Positions 57,717 through 64,000 of a DNA stretch of 64,000 nt are shown one piece after another. Source of the DNA: Pseudopyrenochaeta lycopersici (taxonomy: Eukaryota; Ascomycota; Dothideomycetes; Pleosporales; Pseudopyrenochaetaceae); assembly GCA_003313425.1 (NCBI GenBank), contig NHZP01000071.1, forward strand, positions 1-64,000, written 5' to 3'. Below the pieces are notes generated by a model. That model saw nothing but the letters and a program-made list of their open reading frames with translations. It ran no database searches and was not told where the DNA came from. The first letter of the stretch is position 1. Each line of letters opens with the position of its first letter. Position numbers and translations under genes: made by a program.

Positions 57717-58018
57717 TGTCAAGGTTTAATCTTTTCAGGTTACTAGACGCAGGTGAAAGGGTTTAATCCTTCCAAGTTACTAGACGCAGGTGAAAGGTAA
57801 CGATCCTGCCAAGTTACTAGACGCAGGTGAAAGGTAACTGTTACCTCTTACCTTTCACTAAGCTAGGTAACTGGATCGGGACTAGCCTGCTCTAGCTCAT
57901 GTATATAGGCAGCACCTCTCCCCCGAAGGTGAGAGGTATCTGCTATTTTGTCCATTTCCTTTTAAATTGAGTTTCTTCAACTAAGACCGTCCCAACTGTG
58001 CGTGTTAACTGCCTTACA
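57717..58018 (+). repeat. 3' LTR of the chromodomain Gypsy element, truncated
   Basis: Starts TGTCAAGGTTT; 37-bp units at 57727, 57764 and 57801. It follows the 5' LTR to ...aactgccttacat and then breaks off, missing the last 65 bp or so. Confidence 0.85.
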
Positions 58019-59486
58019 TTAGGACCTAATATAGCTGCAATCCTAAGCGCTAAAGCCTAGCTACTAACAGAACTACTAAAGGTAGGAGGTAAACTTAAAT
58101 AAATAGACTTCTTAATAGGTAAAAGAGTAAAAGGCAAACTAACGTTAGACTTAGCAGGAATATTAGTTCTGTAATAGTACTAGCGACGCTTATAGTTACT
58201 ATAATGCCTAGTAAACTAAAAGTTACGCTTAATACTTTTATCTATAACTATATTTTCTAGGCGCTTTAAACTAGACGTACTAATTCCTAACTATATATAT
58301 TAGCTATATATTACTAAAGGAAGTAGTAAGAAAGTTACTTTATATTGCTTAACGTTTAACTCTTAAGATACCTAGCAGGCCTTCTTAAACTTAATCTCCC
58401 CCCTAAGATAGAAATAAATAAGGTAATTATAGGCCTATAATATAGTAAAGAAGGCCTAACGTAACTCTATAGTATAATTATAAGCACGCGTCTAGGTAAG
58501 CGTAACATAATTATTAATAATAAAGATCTTAGATAGTAAATCCCTAGGTTAAAGACAGGATAAGGCTATATTAGTTTTATAATTTATAACTATAATTAGC
58601 TAGTTAAGTAAATTAATAGTACACTAAAATAAAGGTTTAATCTAGGAGACCTATTAGCTAAACTTAGAAGTAAGAGCAAGTTACTTACCTTAATATAACC
58701 CCCCTTCTTCTAGGAGGAATAATAGCTATATATACTAAAGTTATTCTTATAGATATAATAGCCTTGGCTTAAGTAAAACGTATAAAACATACCCTAAACT
58801 ATGCTGTTAGGGTCCCTGCAGGACACTATAGAGAGAGTAGAGATACAAGCCTCGCACTAAAACTAAGTAAGCGACAGCTATAGCTATATATTACTAGGCA
58901 AACTGTAGATATAACTAGGAAGAGGCGTATTACTTACGCTAGTTAGTATTTAGGAACCTATTAAGTAAGTTAAAGAGTAGTATAATTACTTAGAAGAAGG
59001 AAGTAGATATAGGTAGTAGAGAGAAGAGGAGTAGTATACTTATACACCTCTGCGCCTATAGACCCTCTAAAACCTAGCCTCTTACTAGAGTAGTTATAGG
59101 TAGTAGCTTACTAGTAACTTACCTGTAAAAGGTAAACTGTATAAAGGGGTAATAAGTAGCTAGTAGAGATAGGCTACAATAACCTACCTACGCAACAGCG
59201 TTACACACGCAAACTTTACAAGCTAAACACGTAAGGCCCTAGCTAATAGCAGTCGTAAGAAAGGAACACGCTAAGGCAGCTAGGAAACGGCGACCGTACA
59301 ATAGTCGTGAAGGCAGCTACCTTACGTAAAAAGATTTACAGGTAAAGCTGTAAAAGCTGCCTATAGAAAACATATTACGTTACCTAGCGAACAACTAGAG
59401 ACGCGTCAGGACTAGAGCAGCGCGAACAGCGTGTACGTAACGTCTATACAGGTTAGGGATAACCCTTAAAAAAAGAGGAGGGTAAT
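58019..59486 (+). other. Unassigned retroelement interior, RIP-mutated
   Basis: One plus-strand frame stays coherent over 58020-58420 (AAILSAKAQLLTELLKVGG, then a KLTLDLAGIL segment) and another over 58730-59200 (LGSLQDTIERVEIQASH). No domain is recognised. A purine tract (59467-59482) precedes an LTR, so this is probably the 3' interior of an LTR element or an accessory ORF. Confidence 0.4.
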
Positions 59487-59728
59487 TGTCACGAACACAC
59501 TAGACCTAGCAGGAGACGACCTAGCAGAGCGCCCTTAGACCTATACTAGATAGAGCCTAGAAAGGCTCAGGACTGCACTAGAGACGGGCTAGTATATAAA
59601 CGAGAGCTACCCCCTCTAAGCAGAGGTTAAGGATTAGTCTTAATACTATCCTATATCACTTAACCTCAACCTCTACTAACAGTCCCTAACACGAAGCCTC
59701 TCTTACTTAAAGGGCGCAGCCTATTATA
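59487..59728 (+). repeat. LTR starting TGTCACGAAC
   Basis: Follows a polypurine tract and ends cgcagcctattata, with CA changed to TA. Its last 37 bp recur at 62651-62687 with an intact ...TATTACA end. Confidence 0.65.
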
Positions 59729-60769
59729 ATACCCTCCTCCTCTTTAAATAACTATATTACTTCTTTATACGTAGTTTAACCTTAACTTTATACTTATATA
59801 GGTAGCGTTATGTTATTATACTATAAAAGTAGAGATATTTTATATACCTTTTCTTATTTATTTATAGGTAATTTTCTTCTTTTACTTATTATTATTACCT
59901 AATAACGTAAAGTAAAGGAGAGGTTAGTTATTTACTTGCTTATGCGTATATAAAGAGCTTTTCTTTTAACCTTTTCTTCTTCTTTTACTACTTAACTTTA
60001 ACTTACGTACGTATAACTTATTTTCTTATTATTACTAATATACCTTCTAAAGTAGCTTTCTTAGCTAGTTAGCCTAACTATAGTATTTAAGGTCCTAGTA
60101 GTTATAGTAGTCGTGTAAACTCTTTTACTTATATAACTACTAGTAATATTATATCTACGCACGTAGCTACTAAAGCTAATATTACTTAGGTTACTTTTAC
60201 TTTTACTTTTACCTTTACTAAAGGTAATATATTAGTCTAATAAGCTTAATTTCTACTTTCTTCCTCTACTTATCTATACTAAATTTCTACCTCTATAATT
60301 AGCTGCGCTCTATTAAATTTACTACTCTCTATTAAGTTAAATATAATAGCTAGGACTAGACTTCTTCCTAAGCGTCTAACAACTAGTAGTAAGGCTCCTA
60401 GGAAGACTGTAACTAGCAGCAGTGTGCCTGGAAAGGATCTAGCTAGTAAATCTACGCGAAAGATAATAACTACTTTTAATATAGTTAAGAAAAAGCGTTA
60501 CTAGAAGCTAGGTAGTAAGTTATTACAGTTTCTTATTATAGTTATACGCTGATTATTTATAGTAGTAGTAATTTAAGAGATTAAAAGATACTAAAAGTCT
60601 ACTAATCCGCTTATTTATAAGCTTCTATTCTCTTACCTTATTTATAAAATATCCTAAGGGTTCTAGTAAGAACTGCGCTTCTAGAGTAGTATAATTAAGG
60701 CTCTCTAAGAGTTAGTTAAGTTATTTTTAGTTAGTTATTTTAAAGGTAACTATTACCTTAATATTTTTA
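59729..60769 (+). pseudogene. Leader and gag-like remnant downstream of the LTR
   Basis: An AT-rich leader is followed from about 60035 by a Ser/Thr-rich frame (VAFLA..PNHSI-like start; KRLTTSSKAPRKTVTSSSV near 60375) that looks like a gag N-terminal part. It is cut at 60769 by Tc1 copy B. Family not resolved. Confidence 0.4.
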
Positions 60770-62124
60770 CAGTGCCCTTCCAAAAGTTCTTGCCGCGCTA
60801 GTGCGACGCGCTCTATCACAACAACACTACCTTAACTTTGCAGTGTTATAATTATGCTACTACAACGCTAAATTCTTTAAGAAATAGATTAAAATACGCG
60901 CAGACGTCCTAATTTAATAGTCTAGCAGTAGAATTAAATTATTAGCATGCTATATAGTAGTGCTATAGTTGCTAAAGTTACTAACGCGTTTAGCTGTAGT
61001 AAACGCGGTATACGTAACATTAGGAAAAGATATTAACAAACTAGTAAAATAACAGATAAACCTCGCAGCAGTAGACTACCTATACTATCGCTTTATTAGA
61101 AGAAGATTATCTATTATAAAGTACGCGCACAGCTAAAAATTACGTATAAAGAGCTAGCTAAAGAGATAGTCGTTATAAATCTAGATAGCACTACTTTAAA
61201 GCTACCTAGCTATTCTACATTACAGCAGTATCTTAAAGGATAAGGCCTTACTAAATCTCCTTATAAAAAGCGTCTAAAGCTTAATAAATCGCGTGCGTTG
61301 CGGCAGCTTAAGTTTCATAAAGAGTACTCTTCTTTCTTATAGCATTAACGTACTATACGCTTCTTAGATAAGTGCTCCTTTTAGAAGGGCTTAGAGTAAA
61401 TATAAGAGTAGGTATTTTATAATTTATAAGAGAAATAGAAGATAATAATACTTTAAACCTATAGCTATAGTAAGAAAGTAGTATAGATAGTATAGGGTTT
61501 AATATAGCTAGATAAACGTAGGCGTACGCAGAGGAGCCCTCTAGTTATAATAGAGCGCGATCCTAATACTCTAAACTATAGATACTCCGCTAAAAGTTAT
61601 ATTAAGGCTTTAAAGAAAGGCCTCTTATAATTATAGCGTTATTTATAGCTTTTTATACAGGATAACACGCGCGTATATACAGCTACAGCTATAAGGAGAT
61701 TTCTAGCTAAGCACTATATTAGTACAGTTAACTAGCTACCCTACTTACCTAATCTTAACCTAATTAAGCACCTTTAGTAGTATCTTAAAAAGCTTATATA
61801 TAGATCCTATCCTTAGTATAATAATTATAGTTAAGCTATAGAGGAGTAGGATAGCTTTTACACTGCATTAAAAAGTTGCTAGCGTTGCATACTAGCTAGC
61901 CTAATTTAGCGCCTTATTATAAGCATGCCACGACGAATTAATGCATGTAAGAAAGTGCGAGGGTGGCAAACGAAATATTAAACCTATGCGTAACTGCTAC
62001 TTTAAAAAAAATTATATTATATTATATTATATATTAGCTAAGATTAATAGTGTTAAAGTTTTATGCCTATGTGCTGGTGAGGGTAGCTCGTGCATGCGCG
62101 GCGAGAACTTTTGGAAGGGCACTA
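60770..62124 (+). mobile_element. Tc1/mariner copy B, full length
   Basis: 1355 bp, ends CAGTGCCCTTCC... and ...GGAAGGGCACTA (last G mutated), flanked by TA at 60768-60769 and 62125-62126. The transposase frame on the plus strand contains FIQDNTRVYTATAIRRF near 61650 (Tc1 QDNAPVH block), then LPYLPNLNLIKHL near 61735, equivalent to W.PYSPDLNPIEHLW with Asp and Glu changed to Asn and Lys. The DDE site is therefore lost. Confidence 0.88.
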
Positions 62125-62126
62125 TA

Positions 62127-62450
62127 TTATATATATACTAACTTTTAGTAGACTATATAATAAATATAATCTATATAAAGAGAATTATTATTTAGTATAA
62201 AGATTCTACGTTAGTAAGGTAATACTATAATAGGTTTCTACTAGATTTCTTCTAATAGGTATTAATTTTCTCTAGATAGTAGTCTTCTTTAGGTAGTAGA
62301 TTTATCTAGTAGTAGCTTTCTCTAAGTAGTTATAATATATAATTTATAATTTATAATAGTTCCTAAATAATATAGTAACTCTTAAACTATAATAATTAGC
62401 TATAGTAAATATATAACCCTAATTAGTTAGTAGTAACCCTAATATAAAAA
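62127..62450. other. AT-rich RIP-mutated sequence, no gene seen
   Basis: Dense TA-rich words and short local repeats (tttataatttataat near 62340). Probably the continuation of the element hit by Tc1 copy B. Confidence 0.4.
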
Positions 62451-62459
62451 ACGTGATTA

Positions 62460-62640
62460 CTTAGACCTAAGCCAACCTCACCCTAATAACCCTAGCCCTA
62501 ACCTCAACCTATTTACAGTAACCTCAACCTATACCTTTTACTAGCGTATAAAGATTGGGTATAGAGCTGGGTTGGGTACGGGTCTTATGTAATCAAACCC
62601 AACCCAACCCCAACCTATACCCATTTGCCACCCTACCTGT
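62460..62640. repeat. AACCC/GGGTT-rich degenerate tract with inverted arm
   Basis: ccctaataaccctagcccta and several caaccta words at the left, gctgggttgggtacggg in the middle and aacccaacccaaccccaacc at the right. The middle and right parts can pair. It is telomere-like only in a loose sense: exact TTAGGG runs are absent. Confidence 0.5.
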
Positions 62641-62650
62641 GCGATAGTAG

Positions 62651-62687
62651 CGAAGCCTCTCTTACTTAAAGGGCGCAGCCTATTACA
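62651..62687 (+). repeat. LTR 3'-end fragment
   Basis: cgaagcctctcttacttaaa plus gggcgcagcctattaca, identical in family to the end of the LTR at 59487-59728. It marks the right edge of the repeat block. Confidence 0.7.
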
Positions 62688-64000
62688 CCCTTTTTGTAAT
62701 AAATTATATAGTATAGTACTTAGACTAATCCTATAGTATAGACTACCCTGAGAGCGTTCTAGATACTAAATATAGCTAGTTCTACTAAAATAGTATATAA
62801 TCCTAAGCCACTAATCATTGCCTAAATTAGAAATAACATATATAATATAGAGAGCAACTTAGACTACTATAATACATAAACATATTTTAAACTTGTATAT
62901 ATAGATAATAGAATAAATTAAGTTCTAGATTTAAATTTTAAGGGTTAGGATTATATCCCCTTAGATAAGTCAAAAGTCGTTAAGTCTAGTCCAGCAATTT
63001 GTTCACAGGATCGTTCAGGACAATGCTATCCATGTTATGTGTCGCTCCTTAATTTAACAGTAAAACACTAATACAATAACTATTCTAGTAATATTCAAAC
63101 TACATATTCTTATTATATTAGACACGCATCTACTAGGGTATTAACATAGCGAGTTGTTTTGCTATTATAGAGAGATGCGGGGAGAATTCCTTTTAATTTT
63201 GTCCTGATACCCCTTAACGATACAGAAGAGGAAAACTAACACAGTTACCTTTATTGCGTCTTTTAAGGCGGCTAACTTTGAGTTCTGCAGTAGTAGAACG
63301 AGACAGAGGCTGCGGTTGAGCTAGTAGCAACAAAAGATTCCCTGCATCCTCACTGAGCTAATGGTATTCGATTGACCTAGCAGCAGGCTAAGGCGGTTCC
63401 TTAAACTTTCAGATCAATTTGTTATCTTTGCATATGTTTGAGATTACCGTATGTATTTCTGACTACTCACTAGCAATTGGAGGTTACCAGAATAGTGCTA
63501 TTGCAAGCCCTGATGTTATAGGACAACTTTTGCGTAACAGAGTTATATACGTCTTTGGTTCGTGTTGATTCAGGTTAGCGAATGCTCGTTCATTCATTGA
63601 ATTCCCCGCACTTGGAACCCCAACACTTCAGGCCAACGCTTCAATTCCCCGCACTTGGAAGCCCAACACTTCAATCCCAAAGTTTCGGATCCCCATGTTC
63701 CAGCCTGCAAGCTTTGCCTTCGCTATCAAACCACTGGTTTTATCACGTAAAATTGTTTAGGTGTTATGGTTGAGCGTCTTAATCCTGATCGGCGACATAC
63801 AGCCGCATCTGCTCTATTTCATTGATTTCACGTAACGTTATGACCGTTCGCTGAGATTACCCAAGCTTCATCTCGTTATATCTAGTCCGACTTGGGAAAT
63901 TTTGACAGATAGTGATGTGAAGGAGATGAGGCCAGTCTCGTGCAGCTCCCAAGAAACAATTCAAGGCGATGAAACTCTTATGGGATAGTGGGAGCGAAAT
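62688..64000. other. Return to low-repeat sequence, no gene recognised
   Basis: AT-rich to about 62990, then normal composition. Short frames only (63582-63773 spans a direct repeat). It may be the flank of a gene beyond the window. Confidence 0.45.
63596..63680 (+). repeat. Two direct copies of a 33-bp unit
   Basis: ttcaattccccgcacttgga plus a.ccccaacacttca occurs twice with small differences (about 63596-63632 and 63643-63675). A third partial gcaagc...ccaa version follows. Confidence 0.7.

Larger units (their letters stand above)
50021..58018 (+). mobile_element. Ty3/Gypsy chromodomain retrotransposon, RIP-mutated
   Basis: 5' LTR at 50021 and truncated 3' LTR at 57717, both starting with three 37-bp units. 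Plus-strand order: gag (about 51.0-52.9 kb), protease (53.2 kb), RT (54.1-54.6 kb), RNase H, integrase (56.1-56.4 kb), chromodomain (57.0-57.17 kb). The polypurine tract gaaggggggggg lies just before the 3' LTR. The 3' LTR stops at 58018 against unrelated sequence, so the right end is lost. Confidence 0.88.

Noticed and set aside
62460..62640. True telomere
   Set aside because: No exact TTAGGG/CCCTAA array, and normal sequence continues to the right.

Overview
The window looks like a chromosome segment of a filamentous ascomycete (Pezizomycotina). It has two kinds of DNA. About 52 kb is AT-rich and made almost entirely of dead, nested transposable elements whose frames are full of TAG/TAA codons. 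The changes are overwhelmingly C-to-T and G-to-A, mostly at CpA/TpG, while many CpG-rich words such as gcgcg survive. That is the pattern of repeat-induced point mutation (RIP). A gene island of normal composition lies at about 13.0-23.5 kb, and normal sequence returns at about 63-64 kb. I saw no tRNA, rRNA or CRISPR array.

Layout, left to right. 1-1180: solo and partial LTRs. 1189-8224: a RIP-mutated Ty3/Gypsy element on the minus strand, with an antisense zinc-finger/coiled-coil reading frame next to its 3' LTR. 8225-11370: a plus-strand Gypsy fragment, interrupted by a 130-bp solo-LTR-like insertion with a perfect 5-bp target duplication. 11371-13000: a Fot1/pogo-like transposon whose 5' half is mutated and whose 3' half is nearly intact. 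13.0-23.5 kb: the island. It holds one intact 700-codon gene for a HoxX-like fusion of a formyltransferase domain and an enoyl-CoA hydratase domain, plus relics of a DUF3723 gene, a LINE, a NACHT (NLR) gene and a hAT transposase. 23516-25872: a TIR transposon.

26.3-50.0 kb is a stack of insertions that can be ordered by their target duplications. A Gypsy/Copia-type element (LTR at 26277, gag at 48.6-49.5 kb) was hit by a Tc1/mariner element (26554-48422). That was hit by a large Ty3/Gypsy composite with three LTRs (26954-47467), and that by a complete Ty1/Copia element (34525-41813). The large Gypsy element carries a third, same-strand ORF of 1268 codons after its integrase. With RIP changes discounted, its C-terminal part resembles a Fe(II)/2-oxoglutarate dioxygenase-like fungal protein. 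50021-58018: a chromodomain Ty3/Gypsy element. 58-62.7 kb: further LTR-element pieces and a second full-length Tc1/mariner copy (60770-62124). 62.7-64 kb: low-repeat sequence with no clear gene.

The only gene that looks functional is the HoxX-like one. The rest records transposition and genome defence: every recognisable TE catalytic or zinc site I checked carries RIP-type damage, while several LTR ends, one minisatellite leader and the pogo 3' half escaped.
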